NCBI RefSeq assembly: GCF_964340395.1
Contig: NC_135553.1
Span: 23,601,949-23,665,948 of the forward strand
Direction of reading: 5' to 3'
Length of the DNA stretch: 64,000 nt
Source: Glandiceps talaboti
Lineage: Eukaryota; Hemichordata; Enteropneusta; Spengelidae
Below, piece by piece: positions 1 to 30,963 of the stretch. The notes beneath the pieces are model-generated. The model was given only the letters and a program-made list of their open reading frames with translations. It did no database searches and had not been told where the DNA came from. Position 1 is the first letter of the stretch. Each line of letters starts with the position of its first letter. A program made the position numbers and the translations under genes.

Positions 1-739
1 TAATTTACTTCAAGTAGACACACATAAAATGGTTTATTTTTTGAATGTCGATGATAGCATTGTCAATGTCTGTAGCAGGAACTCAATGACCGGTTTATAA
101 AGTGTCCATCACAATACAAAATCCGGTAATAAAGAACGCTGAGTAACATGAAATGTAACTATTAGTTACATAAATACGACTGGTAAATATCCAGTGTTCT
201 TCTGCATATATTGATGAACACTAGTGAATTATACGGATTAGCACCAACTGTCACATCATTTAGGATCTTTTCACTCCAATCACGCTTCTTTCACGTGAAC
301 ACAACCACTGAAAATAACATGTTGGTTAGCGTGATCTACAATGTTAACATCAAATATTTCCCGTCCTTTTAATTATATTCAAAGTTTTACCAATTCCACA
401 TTGTTATATATCACAGCATCACAGAGAAATGGTCGTATGAATCGTTTGGTATTGTAGTTTTCACTTTATGCATACAAATAACAGTAACAGTTGTACACGA
501 TCTACACCCTGACATTAGATCCATCTTAGAGTGACAGACATGTGCGTCAATCATATCATTAACAATCGCTGCATCACACGCTTAGTGTACGTCAGATAAG
601 TAGTTAAATAAAACCCGAACACAAATCTTTAAATGATGATAGATATAACACTTGTTCATAATATCACAAATTTCACAATAAAATTTCAGCATAGGAAGAC
701 TGGAAATCAATTCAACTAAAGATGGACGTGATCAAACTG

Positions 740-824
<85 letters not shown>

Positions 825-2640
825 TTTGTCTTTGGTATGATACAAATTAATGGTCTATAAATTTTAGCTTTATGAATTAACAATTCTATGTTTTCTACGT
901 CAGCTTACAGTCACATTATCTGATGACATTTACAAACTGTATCGTCTCTATCAGATAAAATTAATCAAACTCAAAAACTGCTGTGATTGAGAAACGTTAA
1001 CCAAGATTATTTGTTTAATACTGTTTTTTCAATGCCAATGATTTTAGAGTTATTACGTGTAATGTTGTCTGTATATGCATCTCGGCAATAAAAGTCCTAA
1101 TGTGGTCATATGGATGACAAACAGGTATTTAATTATTTTGATTTTTGAATTCTTAAGACAACCCTACTATGTTTTCCTACTTCAAAAAAAAACCTATGTG
1201 AAACAGCATGTGTTTGTAACTCAAAAACATTCTTTTTTTAAAAACACATATTTTAAAAAATGTTTAAAATATTTGTTATTGTACTTACAACAATAAACAT
1301 TTTACACACTTTTTATCTTTTAACGAATCACACATTAACAAGGATTTGGTCGTGCAGTTAAATTTTTCCTCTAAACCTAAACAAAGGTGGGGGGTCACCA
1401 TGCAAAATGTGGTAGTAGAGGTCAAAGTTGATCTTGATCCGTTTTAGATTCAAAATGGCCGCCGCCGAATATTGTTTTAAGTGTATCAGAAAACATTCTA
1501 TCACTAATTTCTTAGAAAAAATTACAGGTGGTTAAAAGGGTCAAAAACAAGCTCTCGTATGGCAAAGTTTGAGGATTGGAATAACTTAGATTTTCCAGCA
1601 AATAAACAGGCGAGACACATTCTGTGTTAATTAAAGTTTTTGATTACAATGACCTAATTTTTCAAATGATCGTCCTATACCAAATCACAATATAAAGTCT
1701 GACTTTTCTGTATGACATCCTTACCAAAAGTACACCAAGAATCTGATGATTTGATGCTCAACAACAGCAGTTTGAAAATTCGGTTTAAATGTACACATGT
1801 ATATGATTAATTTCTTTTAGTTTATACATCCTAAAGAATGATGCATAATTAATCGTGTTATTGTTAAAGTCTACTTTTCTTATTCATATAGAAGCATATT
1901 AAGCTTAGTGAGGCCATTCATTAGCAATCTGTCTTTTTTTTTAATAAACCCTACTTCCGCACATACTGAAACCTGTGAGGGTTTTAGATTACAACATTAT
2001 CTATCGAGGAATGATTTAATGAGGAAAACAACAACGGATAAATAGATTTCTGAAGAGTAAATTTATTTTAAAATGTTTTACATTGTGTAACTATGTCCTA
2101 TCATAACAGGCTCAGCTGTAGATAATGTAAACAAATAGAAGTATGCTTAATTTTGCATTTAAAACAAAACCTACCAAATTACTGCGATATTGAATTTTGC
2201 TTCATTTCCAGTGATTGTTTCATAACTATAATAAATAATTATTAAGTTAAACTTTACAATTTATTTCATTTGCTAAACAATTTGAATTAAGATAAAATAA
2301 ACAAACCATGTCCCCTTCCAGTTAAAAGCTGTTGTGAGTGATTCTTTACCGTGCGCTGAGAGAACTCAGTCCTCCCTGTGTAACTATGACTGCTCGGTAA
2401 ATACGCTTAATAGTTACCTGGAGTAGAGCAACAACTTCCCATTCCCAACGCTATATTACATGGTAAATGTTACTGCCTAGAGTATAGACTTTATTTAGGA
2501 ATAACTCAACTTTTATTGTAACACGTTTACAGATCCTCATTGATAGGGGAGACAGTTTGAAGAAATTATGAAAATAATTCTTCAAACAATCCCGTGAAAT
2601 TATCGCTGAAAACACAAAAAGTTTGTGTTTCATTACTGGA
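1..2640. other. No gene recognised
   Basis: AT-rich DNA with a perfect (AC)40 run at 743-822. The part around 1378-1680 is similar to TELO2 intron 15 sequence near 16695-16980 and is a dispersed repeat. No convincing coding frame on either strand. Confidence 0.6.
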
Positions 2641-2644
2641 GATA

Positions 2645-3242
2645 CAATTAAAATCAAGAAAACCTTAAACAAACAATTGTATGGCTCAACAAAAATCTTA
2701 CCAACACTACTACATTTTTTCGTCTGACTCAACAAAAAATCTTACCAACACTATGTAATGGATAGACAACTCGGTCGGGAGGGTTATGTGCCAATAAACG
2801 AGGGGGGCGTAGCCCCGAGGTTTTGGCACATAACCCTACCGAACGAGTTGTCTATCTTACTTATAGTACGGCGTGATTGGCTCAAACGGATCTTTTTCAA
2901 AATTTTGTGTAATTTGTTGCATGCAAATTGAGTGCTGAGCGTATAGGTCACACCCCTAAGAAAGAGTGGGTTATGGCTCCGTATAACCAACCGAAATCAA
3001 GGCCTCTGATTGGCGAAGTCGGTCTAGCCGTAGTATAATACATTTTATCATCTGGCTCAACAAACATCTTACCAACAGTGCTACATTTTATCGTCTGGCT
3101 CAACAAAAGTCTTTAAAACATTGTTCAACAATTATCTCCGTTAGTAAGATTTTTGCTGAGCCAAAAGATAAAATGTAGCAGTGTTAGTAAGATATTTGTC
3201 GAGCCATACAACAATTTGTTTCAGGTTTTGTGATTTTAATTG
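2645..3242. mobile_element. MITE-like element with about 100-bp terminal inverted repeats and TA flanks (copy 1)
   Basis: The ends read CAATTAAAATC and GATTTTAATTG with TA on both outer sides. The inverted repeats share the segment GGCTCRACAAAAATCTTAC and a GCTACATTTTATC block. The TA target duplication is typical of Tc1/mariner-type elements. A second inverted-repeat insertion seems to sit inside (2755-3050). Confidence 0.7.
2761..2856. repeat. 33-bp inverted repeat with 30-nt loop nested in the MITE
   Basis: Arms 2761-2793 and 2824-2856 pair with two mismatches; the loop itself has a GGGGGCGTAGCCCC mini-palindrome. GC-rich against an AT-rich background. Confidence 0.85.
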
Positions 3243-3420
3243 TAAAAGGATCTGTGACATTTTTTTATAGTTGAGGATTCAGATTCTATGAGATAAAACG
3301 TATATATTTGTATGACAGTTGTGTAAAATTAGAATGCTATCAATATTTACCAAAATGTATCAATCATTGTAATAAGTAAATGTTGTCGAGTTTGTCATTT
3401 AATGACATTTTAATACTTAA

Positions 3421-3768
3421 AGCAAAAAAAAATTGTGTGTTTCTGATAACCCAACCAACCCTAGTTTAAAGCCGCCGACCCTAGACAATTTTATAAACAT
3501 TTAAAACAAAAATATAAGAAATTCTTTGTCTTCTTGACCTTCATACACGTTTGTTTTCTATCCCCAGTGATGTCTGTACATATTTCACCAAACTATCACA
3601 AAAGGTGAATTCTGAACGACATGTTGGTGGTTGGGGGTCGAAGCAATATTTTCGAAAATAAAAACAATTAACACGATAAAAAAGAATAAAAATCCCGAAC
3701 TACATTTGCACCTACCCTATTTTCTGGGGCCATATAATCAGAAACACACAATTATCTTTTTTTTCGCC
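3421..3768. mobile_element. Short inverted-repeat element, A-rich ends (family copy)
   Basis: Ends GCAAAAAAAAATTGTGTGTTTC and its complement at 3738-3768. The interior is similar, in opposite orientation, to 47143-47460. No coding capacity. Confidence 0.65.
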
Positions 3769-3905
3769 TAAAAAATCTCTTAACCCGACGTAATCGATTT
3801 TAACAGTCTCGGGGACGACCCCACAATGTCACACAAGCTCAATAAGAACAACCCTCTCTCTCCCCTCCACAAACGAACGTTCGCAAGTCACAGTGCGACA
3901 TATGA

Positions 3906-3960
3906 TATATATATTATACTATATTATATTATATTATATTATATTATATTATATTATACT
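3906..3960. repeat. (ATTAT)n microsatellite
   Basis: Pentanucleotide run of about 50 bp. Confidence 0.9.
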
Positions 3961-4889
3961 CATATATGGTGTAACCATGATTGTAACGGTCACATCACTA
4001 CGATCGATGCAATGAAAAGACATGATGGTAAACACTTTATAATACTACCGGAAACCCAGCACTGTATTTCAAATTAGTAGTACATGTAGTAAATACAGAA
4101 CCTGTTATCATTGGAGGTGTGAAGGGTTTTGAAATTTAACACAGAGTAGTAGAACCTTATTTTTAAAGACTGCGTTTGTAAAATATTTTCTCCACTTTTT
4201 TTCTGAAAGATGTTTACGGTCTAATAGAGCTTTCTGGTTTTACATGAAAACCAAAATTTGATTTTAACAAATATTTGATAAACTTAAAACTCGATGAAAA
4301 TAAAGCATTTGAATAAAACCAATATATTTGGGACAGCTACAATGGAGAAATACTTCCATTTAAGAATTACAGGCCGTGGTTCAATTAAGGATTATTTTGA
4401 AAATGACGTCAGTTGTACCAGCGGCTGTTGTAAAACATCAAATCAAATGTTGCAACACCGTATTAAATACATCGTCACAGCCCGTACATGTGGAGAGAGC
4501 GTGCAATCCGGCATGTAAACGCGAGCAATGACCCATTCTCGTGCATTCATTGAACCGGTAAAGTGAAAACAAATTCTAAGAATATGATTTTTTGGTGATC
4601 ACATGGTGATTATATTCGCTTACCAGAAATTATTCATTGTGACATAATTTGTGACAGTCATATCATTTGGAGATATTCAGCTGCATAATTAGTTTGTAAA
4701 AGAATTAAGTGCTTTTAATTATGTACACATAAATACAATATTTAGATAAATAGAAAAACTGAATTGGAATGAAATGCGCAATCATGCAAATATTAGGAAA
4801 ACGCAGTGAAATATTTGATGATTTAGTGAATCAGTATATCATTGTATATGGAGATATTTATCTAATGTATTAAAAACCATAACCAATAC

Positions 4890-4974
4890 ACATACATACA
4901 CACACACACACACGTACACACGTATACACACACACACACACATACATACATACATACATACATACATACATACA

Positions 4975-5008
<34 letters not shown>

Positions 5009-5246
5009 CACACACATACATACACACATACATACACACACATACATACATACATACATACATACATACATACATACACACACACATACATATATACATA
5101 CATACATACATACATACATACATACATACATACATACATACATACATACATACATACACACATACACACATACGCATACACACACGACATGCGGATGGAT
5201 GGACAGACAGACAGACAGACAGACAAACAAACAAACAAACAAACAA

Positions 5247-5301
<55 letters not shown>

Positions 5302-5330
5302 AACAAACAAACAAACAAACAAACAGAGAC
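4890..5330. repeat. Compound (AC)n, (ATAC)n, (CAGA)n, (CAAA)n microsatellite
   Basis: About 440 bp of tetranucleotide and dinucleotide runs. Open frames here are only periodic repeats. Confidence 0.95.
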
Positions 5331-5562
5331 AAAAACAGTGAGACAGAGGTAAGCAGTCAGTCAGGTCTGACAAAAGAGAGATAGGGAGGGCACACAGATA
5401 CATACATATAAAGACAGAAAACAAAGTCTTACCTAATTAGTATAATATCGTAAGGTCATCATTTTGTCTGTCAAGTAAATAATTATTTATCTCTCAGAAC
5501 CGCTAGCTGTAACGTAAGATCATAAAATATTGAGTCAAATTGATTCATTCCACTCTAAGTTA

Positions 5563-5706
5563 AGGGGCGAGATCAATAGTTTAGTGTAGGATAAAAAACT
5601 AAATTCTTTTACTCTGGGGGTGAGGGGTTTTCAGCCAATTTAGCTCTCATCCTACAAAACTGTTTTTACTTTTAATGGATCTGTCTGTACCCCTGAATGC
5701 AAATAT

Positions 5707-5746
<40 letters not shown>

Positions 5747-6002
5747 ATCGTCAAATTGAGAAACAGAAGAATTTTCGCTATAGTAAATGCATTGCACTGA
5801 AATAAAATAAAGTGTCAGCAAAAGAACTATTTTTCCTCACTACATACTGGTTTTGTATTCATAGCACTACATACTACTACAGAAATTGATTGTGCTGTCC
5901 GATTTCAGCCAATTTCGTTAGAAGGGGTGGGGGAGGGGGTCCTGAGGCCTCACTAAAAGAATTCAGCTATTTATCCTACATTGAACTATTGATCTCGCCC
6001 CT
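5563..6002. mobile_element. MITE-like element with about 50-bp inverted ends
   Basis: Starts AGGGGCGAGATCAATAGTT and ends with its complement at 5984-6002; a further shared block GTAGGATA lies inside. Contains a 34-nt poly-A tract at 5711-5744. Confidence 0.75.
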
Positions 6003-7622
6003 AAAATGATTTTAAAATCTTCGATTGACCGGACGGAACTCTTGGAGGAACGTAAAAAAAAAGAGTGAGAAGTCAGATTAAAGTATTTCATAATGTTTAT
6101 CGTTGAAAGTAAATTGTTTTATAGTAGTTCTGGACGCAGAGACGTTTGGAACAATGCAAGCAAGGAAGCCACGTTTATTGTTGTACTTAATTGTTATGTT
6201 GTAGCTAACGATGTGAATGTTGTTTATCTAGGTTATACTTGAACTTATTAATTTGACTGTTTTACGACACCATAAACGAACATTTCCAGCGGAACTTGAA
6301 TGAGATTGACACAATTAATTCAATTTGTTATCGAATACAAATGTACTGGTTGAGAAACCTGGGCCCTGTTCGATGAATTGTTGTTTGTTTGTTTGTTTGT
6401 TTGTTTGTTTGTTTGTTTGTTTGACTTCAGTATTCAAATATGTGGTTTTAGAACAGATCCACTTACAACATAAGCAATATTTACACTCGTCAATTCTTTT
6501 CAACATTTTTGAACCTTGTTTTTAATCTCATCTTCCTCTCGGCATATTTGAATTTTCATAAAATACCCAGAATTCACTTACTAAACTATTTTTGCTGACA
6601 TGATCTATGACCCTGGTATAGTTTATTTATTTTCATATGCGGTTTTAAACATAATAAAACCCGGTGTGAAAAACTTCATAATAAAATCTCATTATAGTAT
6701 TCTAATACTTTCAAATCAAACGAAATCCAAAAACTTTGAGCTGAAAAGCACTGCTTTTTAGTTGGAATAAATCGTCTGATTTACGGTTAAAAGGAAACGT
6801 ATAATAATCCCAATATATGAAGTTTATATCGAGTTGTAAAATAAGAAAAAATGTGACAATATAAATAAACGAGTTTAATTAATATTTCAGCCGAGTTGTG
6901 ATGGTACTATTGACTTGCTAACTAATAAACTGATCACAATTGAATGTAGCCAACACCTTGTTGAATAAAATCACGGTTGACACTCCGGTGGACAGTGACT
7001 GATGCAAGCTGTTCACGACAAATCGCATAATTTTAGATTTTAATCCCCTGACAACATGGAGGCAAAAACCAGTCCAAGTCAGAAATGTAACAAATTTGCA
7101 AAACTAATTATATATTTGTTTTTTAAAAAAAAACAATATTCAAAATATAATGATATCATAATGTAACAAATTATTAACAACTAAATGTTCATTTCAAAAT
7201 AATGACGCCTCTAGTTGGACAGTTACTAATCAATTCTGTTGGAACCATTTTGATTTTCTTAATTTCACCAAATATTTTTAGATTTTTTTCCACTCATCCC
7301 TTAAATGTCATCTCTTGTTGAAATCACATTGATGAAATACATTAGCATATACATGATTTGAGATATACTTACCTCGAAAACACCGCTACGGAAGTGCCTT
7401 AAAGCGAAAAAATAAGTCGTCGGGAGTTAGGGCACGATACCCGGCCGACTTAGTTGACGGCAACGTCAGAGAATTCCACAGCCGTTGTAGTGACGACACA
7501 TCCGTTCGGAAATAATCAACCTCATGAATATTCATCAACAAACATTTTGAATAGTCATCATGGATGGTACATCTGTGCCACAATGTTGAATGTAGCACAG
7601 TTTAGCAACGGTAACGCTTCAT

Positions 7623-7630
7623 TGACGTCA
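7623..7630. promoter_or_regulatory. CRE-like palindrome TGACGTCA in a CpG-rich patch
   Basis: Exact 8-bp CREB/ATF palindrome at the edge of a locally CpG-rich 250-bp segment (7380-7630). May mark an unannotated promoter; no attached exon was found. Confidence 0.3.
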
Positions 7631-9344
7631 GAAATTCTTTGTAATATTATTTTCTTTCTTTTTTAAATTTAACTAATCCCTTCTTACAGCATTTTAATCA
7701 AAATCAGAATCAACTCACACATGTCAATAGCTTGAATATAGTGAGTACTTCAAATAAAACACATTGCACGTATGGTAACTGAGTGGGTTACTTATTCTCT
7801 GGTTTTATCTAGTATTGTAAAATTTGATACATCGTATTTTCCACACGTAAATATGGCACCACATATCTACAGCCACATGATGTTTTCAACTCAAGGTCAC
7901 AACATCACGTACGTTGGATGGTAACAGCTCTAAAAAGGTCGCAAGGGAACGTGATTTCCAATATTCGCACGCTATTTTCAAATTTATCCTACAGATGTCA
8001 TGAAAAATAATCATTGTTGTGTATTCTCCTCATATGTAAATATCTATTTTAAAAAATAGCCAATAAGGCCCAAATACCAATGTTACACAGATATACTGGC
8101 AAAAACTTTATATATAATACACACAAAAAAACATACCACTAGTATAGGACTCTACCGTTACAAGTTTTTTTTTAATTTCTTGGATATTATAGTTCTCTCT
8201 TTTAGTTTCGAAAAATTACCTGGGGGAGGGGGCTGAAAATGGAGACACACACAAATTTGGGGTGTGAGGGGGAGGGGAGCCTCATCATTTAATGGTCTGA
8301 AAGTGGGTTATATTCTGTTTACGATTTCTTGCTCTGGCTGAACAAAATTAAATATCTGGAGCAATCACAGGTGTACACAAGAAATATCTCACTGTACCGT
8401 CTGGTGGGTGGGTGGGGGATTTGGGTCAACTTCAAGGGGAGGCTGCAAAGGTATTCGTGAGCAAAACGATTTCTCCTCAGCCCCCTCCACTGCCATATAT
8501 TCTGCTAGATTCCCTTATTAGACGCTTGAAAAAGTGTGTAGTGAATCGGGATATGCTATAAATATCGCCCTGTAATTGCAATGTTGATATTAATTCTAAC
8601 GAACGTACTTTCCTCCAAATATGTCGATAACATTTTACCATTAGAAAAGTTGCCTTCAGTTCAGTTCTCTCCTCTCCCAGTGACTGGAAAATCACACTTC
8701 CCTCCCGTACCACCGACAATTGTAACCCTTCCCCCAACTACGGAGGCAAAAAAAATCTACTCCTGTGTCCTCATTAAGTCTCCGTACCTAACCCCGGTGA
8801 CCATCAAGAAAATTTGCACTGTGATTAATTGGATAACTTTTTGACAATAAGTCTTATCGGCTTCGTTGGCCGCACCTGTCAGAGGAATACCCGCACGTTT
8901 CTGAACTACGATCTCTACTCTAATACAATATGCGACAACACACATTGAAAGGACTAGCTTTTGGCGATGTTAGTAAAGAATTTTATTCCATTTTGGGGAC
9001 ACAATAGTTTTAAATAGGTGGCAGCTGAACCAACCACGTGTGGGCAAGTAAGGATAAAGGCATAGAAATATTCATTAAAAAAACCCAGAAAAAAGCGTCA
9101 ACTAAACCAAACTGAGAATTACGCTTGTAAATCTGTAGATCGCAATACAAATGGATGTTTCTTTTTCACACAATACCATAACTTTCATGCAGCATTTTGT
9201 CTAATAGTACACTTACCCTTATATGAAAAGATTAATAAACGGGTCATTCACAGTTATTTGCCTAGTTGGTGTTAAATTCCACTTAATAATTAAACCATCC
9301 CTCGTCGCCAGTTTGAGTTAGAATCACCCAGTTTACAGAATAAT

Positions 9345-9600
9345 GTTTTTAAAGGGGCACAATCTGAATTTACATGCTTTTTGGGGTGTAATATTTTGCA
9401 TATTAGAAGTCTCACACAGTATTCTACTTACTGATGTATACTTAACCATCACTTGCAATTGACTGAACTCGAATCTAGTATCAAGATATAACTTATAAAC
9501 GACCCAATGACGTAATTTATTATACGTAACAAAAAATGTACAGGAACTTCCTATATGCAATAAACAATTCGAACAATGCTAGAACACAAGTTGTAGTATC
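9345..9600. repeat. Dispersed repeat, inverted copy of 30080-30325
   Basis: Shared blocks include AAAGGGGCACA, GCATATT and ACTGTGAG-type segments in opposite orientation; the second copy lies just upstream of TELO2. Confidence 0.55.
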
Positions 9601-10903
9601 ATAGGATCCATATGTATCTACATTAACATTAGACTAGAATACTTTAAATGAAGATTTTTTTGAAAGTATTTTCACTTGAGTAAAAAAAAGCTTATAAACT
9701 CTTGTGTCACTTTAACATGTACTTACATATAATTTCCCACGTGATTACTTAAATGTAACCCTCGTCGACTCACAGTGTTCAATCATAAAACAAAGTGAAA
9801 TACATATCTATCTCAATTGAATGTAACATCATCTGACTTTTAAATGCACTACCCAGAAAATCTTACGGTCCACAAAATGTGATTTATAAAAGACCTAGAA
9901 ATGCAAACTAGTTTACGGACTGCCAATAAGTGGGACTAAGTGTAAGGAGTACTTTTCTTTGGCTCAAACGAAGAGCAAAACGGGATTTGAGAGAGAGATT
10001 CACCGAGGTTTTTTGGTGGGGGAGGTTACAAAAATGTAAAAACAGAACGGTGAAATAACAGGTGAAACTTCAGAAGAAGAACTTTAATGTAATGGGAACC
10101 ACACAATTTTTTTACGCCTAGACATGACATGCTTTTGCTCAACAATGACAAAATTGTACAAATTTAAACTGAACATTTAGTGTACAGAAGTACAGTAAAG
10201 AACTGTTCCATAGTGGGGGCTGTTCACTGAAAAAAAATCGTCCAGCGTCATTATATCCATCAACCCCTGTTTCGAATTAATCAGTTCATTTCAGATGAAA
10301 AGCTATATATATATATAATTCATTTTTACGCATTTTTATGGTAAAAAGAGCATGGTTTTATCAAAATTGAACTGCACGTATTATCAACTTAACCCCTACG
10401 AATCGAAGCACCAGCAGCGGTGAATATACTAAAACGGGTTCACAGTCATGTTCATCTCATTTGACGTGAATAACACTATTTATGGTAATACATCGTTGTC
10501 AAGGTCATTTCGTAGTCACGTGTTACGTTTGATAAGACAAAAAATAGTAAGTTCATCATTTGAATGATTTATCAGAAATAAAGCATGTGTGTTCTACAAT
10601 ATTGGCATATGCCCCGTTTAATCTCATTTTGACTAAACGTACAGATGATTGAGTTTATCTTGATATTAACCCTGCAAAATGAAAAATTTCATTTGGTAAA
10701 ACTCAATTATGATGCAATATTGTAACCTTCCTGATACAAGATATTTTACAACCAATAGTTGTTTTCTGTCAATTTTATAACGCACACAGTTCTGTGAAAC
10801 ATTTCTTACATAAATGTATGTCTTCCATGACCGTTGCACAGACTGAAGAATTTTCCGCAATATGATATAAACATACTACCTCAGTTGTGCTATATGTAAG
10901 GCA

Positions 10904-10904
<1 letters not shown>

Positions 10905-10953
<49 letters not shown>
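10905..10953. repeat. (GT)n microsatellite
   Basis: Perfect dinucleotide run of about 49 bp. Confidence 0.95.
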
Positions 10954-10954
<1 letters not shown>

Positions 10955-11784
10955 AGCACGTGCAGTTGGATGTGTAAACACCTCAAACATCAATGACAGC
11001 TGGACCGACTGCTCTTGGTACCTGATGGTGATATCACATTGGGTGTCTAGTACAGCGTGATTGTTCAATGCAATGTAATTGGATATCAGCAATATGCAAA
11101 TTCCGTCCAAAAAAACCAACAAGATACAATTGTGCTTTTCATCATCCAAACACATCCTTATCACTCAGAAGAAATGCCACATACATGACATAGAAAATTA
11201 CATAAAAACAACATCACTGCCTCAGTACCAACCAAAATATTACTGACCCAATTTAAGAAATAATCGGAAACTTTCTTTTTATAAATCAAGTCCTCCTTTC
11301 ATACAAAATGTTACATCATCCAAACTAAATCATTCCATAATAGTTTGGTTTCCAAATGAAATATATGCAGTATCTGTAGTGATTGGTTTGCAGCTGTGAC
11401 ATGGCAACTGAATAATTTTAGCAGCTACAAGTGTTTCCCAGTTTAGATATAACAATATCTAATCAATCATGCCCTATGTTAAAATCAGCTGCACTGGCAG
11501 ATGTGAAATCAATACCACCACATCCATCTTTTGGTGACAGTTAGGGGCCTCATTTCCACCATGTACGGACTTGTCATACTTGTACTGCATCATTTGAAAT
11601 CACAGTGTCATTTGATCGAGCGTACATGTGCATAATGGGACATATCTACTCGACATGATTATACCTTGTCAAAAGATAGGGATTACTTAGCCAATATCTA
11701 CTTGGTATTGACTTTAAATGATGACAAATTGAAACAAGAAGAGAAAATGCAAGAAATGTTGTGGTTATTTTACATTTGAATACT

Positions 11785-11790
11785 TTTATT
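11785..11790 (-). terminator. Candidate TELO2 polyadenylation signal AATAAA
   Basis: First AATAAA on the minus strand after the TELO2 stop, giving a 3'UTR of about 330 nt. Position and hexamer only. Confidence 0.5.
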
Positions 11791-12101
11791 GCCGAATATA
11801 CGGTTTTCAGTGAACGTCAAACACACCTATTGCACTGCTTACAGCTAACGTACACATAGGCTTGTTTGACTCCACATCACATACAGGTTTGGTTCACCAT
11901 GTGACATAAAATTCAGGTCGATTGATAACATTGCTCTTGGTAGCAAACATTCTATTTCACAGCATGATAACTTAAGAGTAATGAAATACAAACAATTTGG
12001 GTGTCAAAGTTCAGCCCAGATTTCTTAACTTCATTTGGCAATCATCCTGTCCAGCACAGGTGAATGCTCCATCTAAAGTACTTCTAATCAGCCAAACTAA
12101 G

Positions 12102-29422
<17,321 letters not shown>

Positions 29423-29565
29423 GCAGGCTACGATAATCCTACATATAGTTCAGAAAAATGCAACAGGTAAAGAAAAAATTGTCAACATTTAGAAATATAG
29501 TGCATGGGTAGTGTCAAGCACAGCACCAGTCATCTGGTAATATCAAATATACTTCACACATACAC

Positions 29566-29574
29566 AGAGGGCGC
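29566..29574 (+). promoter_or_regulatory. CTCF-core-like AGAGGGCGC in the TELO2 5' region
   Basis: Matches the core of the animal CTCF consensus, 144 bp upstream of the TELO2 ATG. Flanks match poorly, so this is only a candidate. Confidence 0.3.
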
Positions 29575-29882
29575 TCTCCTTATCAAAAGTTGCTTCAAGA
29601 CACTCGGTTACTTCATCAAATCATATTGATTGTCACACATATCAATTAATATGAACAATTAATAATTTTTCTCAAAAAATTATTCAAATAAGATGTTTTT
29701 TTCGTCTCGCAGCAGATTTCATTAAATCCATAGCCACCACTTGATGGTGGGCAGGCTGAAAGTGTCAAACACTTAGCAGCACTACATTTTGTATACTGTT
29801 CTCCACATCATCGTACATGGCCACAGTGTAAGCTTGACTACGATCACGTTTGACAACCATTGTTGCTAGACATATTTGCATA

Positions 29883-29892
29883 TCTCGCGAGA
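29883..29892. promoter_or_regulatory. TCTCGCGAGA palindromic core-promoter motif upstream of TELO2
   Basis: Exact 10-bp palindrome in an otherwise AT-rich region, 460 bp upstream of the TELO2 ATG at 29422. TCTCGCGAGA is a known element of TATA-less housekeeping promoters in animals. The implied start site is near 29.87 kb with a 5'UTR of up to about 450 nt, unless an intron splits it. Confidence 0.6.
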
Positions 29893-30079
29893 TCTGCAAC
29901 GAGACGTAAAATCTCTTATTTTATCCACATCTGAACTGAAACATGAAAGTGGCACAAACTAAGTTTATAAGCTTTGAAGTAAAAAATATGTTAAAAAATA
30001 ACCACATTCCAGTCACAATGCACGTCTTCTATAACATTACAATTGTCTCATCGCATTGTTAGAACAGTACGACATTACT

Positions 30080-30325
30080 CATTCTGGGGACTGTACTTGT
30101 AAAGAAGAAGATTGCATAGTAGGATCGTATCCTTAACATTTTTTATACGTACGATAAATTACGTCATCGGGTCGTTTACGAGTTACATCTTTGAGTTCAT
30201 TTAATTGCAAGTGGTGGTTATTAAAGTGTGCTTTAGTAAGTAGAATACTGTGAGTAACTTTTAAATATGCAGCAAAAACTATGCCCAAAGAATGCAGCTT
30301 GTGCCCCTTTAACTACAAGTTTGCA
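30080..30325. repeat. Dispersed repeat upstream of TELO2 (inverted copy of 9345-9600)
   Basis: See the block matches listed for the 9345 copy; ends near TGTGCCCCTTTAA. Confidence 0.55.
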
Positions 30326-30963
30326 CTAGCATATGGAGCAGAATGGACGGAAAGCATAATCGTGATAACGTAATACCAACCTCTGAATGGAATCAAACAC
30401 AATAGTGAAAAGTTAAATATGAGTCTGTTTGCTGGATTAGTTATATTGACTGCATCCTGCGTATCTTTGATTGGGTTTCCTCTTTAACAAATTGGAAATC
30501 AAAGTTTTAACAACAATTTTTTTGCACCATGTTATCACGTATGGGCGCAGCCATTTTATCAAATAATGGACGCATATGCGCATGCGTGATTTCAGTGGAG
30601 GATTCTGGGTAAGTTTATATGAACACAGCTAGGGGGCTCAGCGGCTACAGAGGGCATGCTCAGTTAGTTATGTTTACGAATACAAACAAACAAACAAACA
30701 ACAACAACACATAATTACTGATAAACATGAACGACAGAGTAATTACAAATGTATGTCCACACCCCTGTATGGAAATCGAGTGGTCCGAAGATATACATAT
30801 TTTTACCAAGGTCGATATCAATTTTTTTGGGAAAAATGATGCACATGGCCCATGATTCATTTAGTTGAAAACAAGGTACCCCCCCCCCATATTCACTTTG
30901 TAAAAGTAATGACCCCCCCCTTCTTCGAGTCCCAACCCCTCCCACAGTCACTTGTTTCCCGAG

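Larger units (their letters stand above)
6003..12101. other. No gene recognised; includes TELO2 3' flank
   Basis: Holds (GTTT)n at 6383-6424, a CpG-rich patch at 7380-7640 with a TGACGTCA site, (GT)n at 10905-10953 and a dispersed repeat at 9345-9600. Frames over the CpG patch are open on both strands but show no protein-like signature. Confidence 0.55.

Noticed and set aside
4839-5424. Long Cys/Val/Tyr-rich frames
   Set aside because: Pure translation of ATAC, CAGA and AC microsatellites. The same applies near 13.6-14.3, 15.4-16.4, 23.3, 37.0-37.6, 39.0-39.5 and 49.7-50.1 kb.
8477-8945. Overlapping 86-, 87- and 62-residue frames
   Set aside because: No family resemblance, open by chance on both strands, no splice context.
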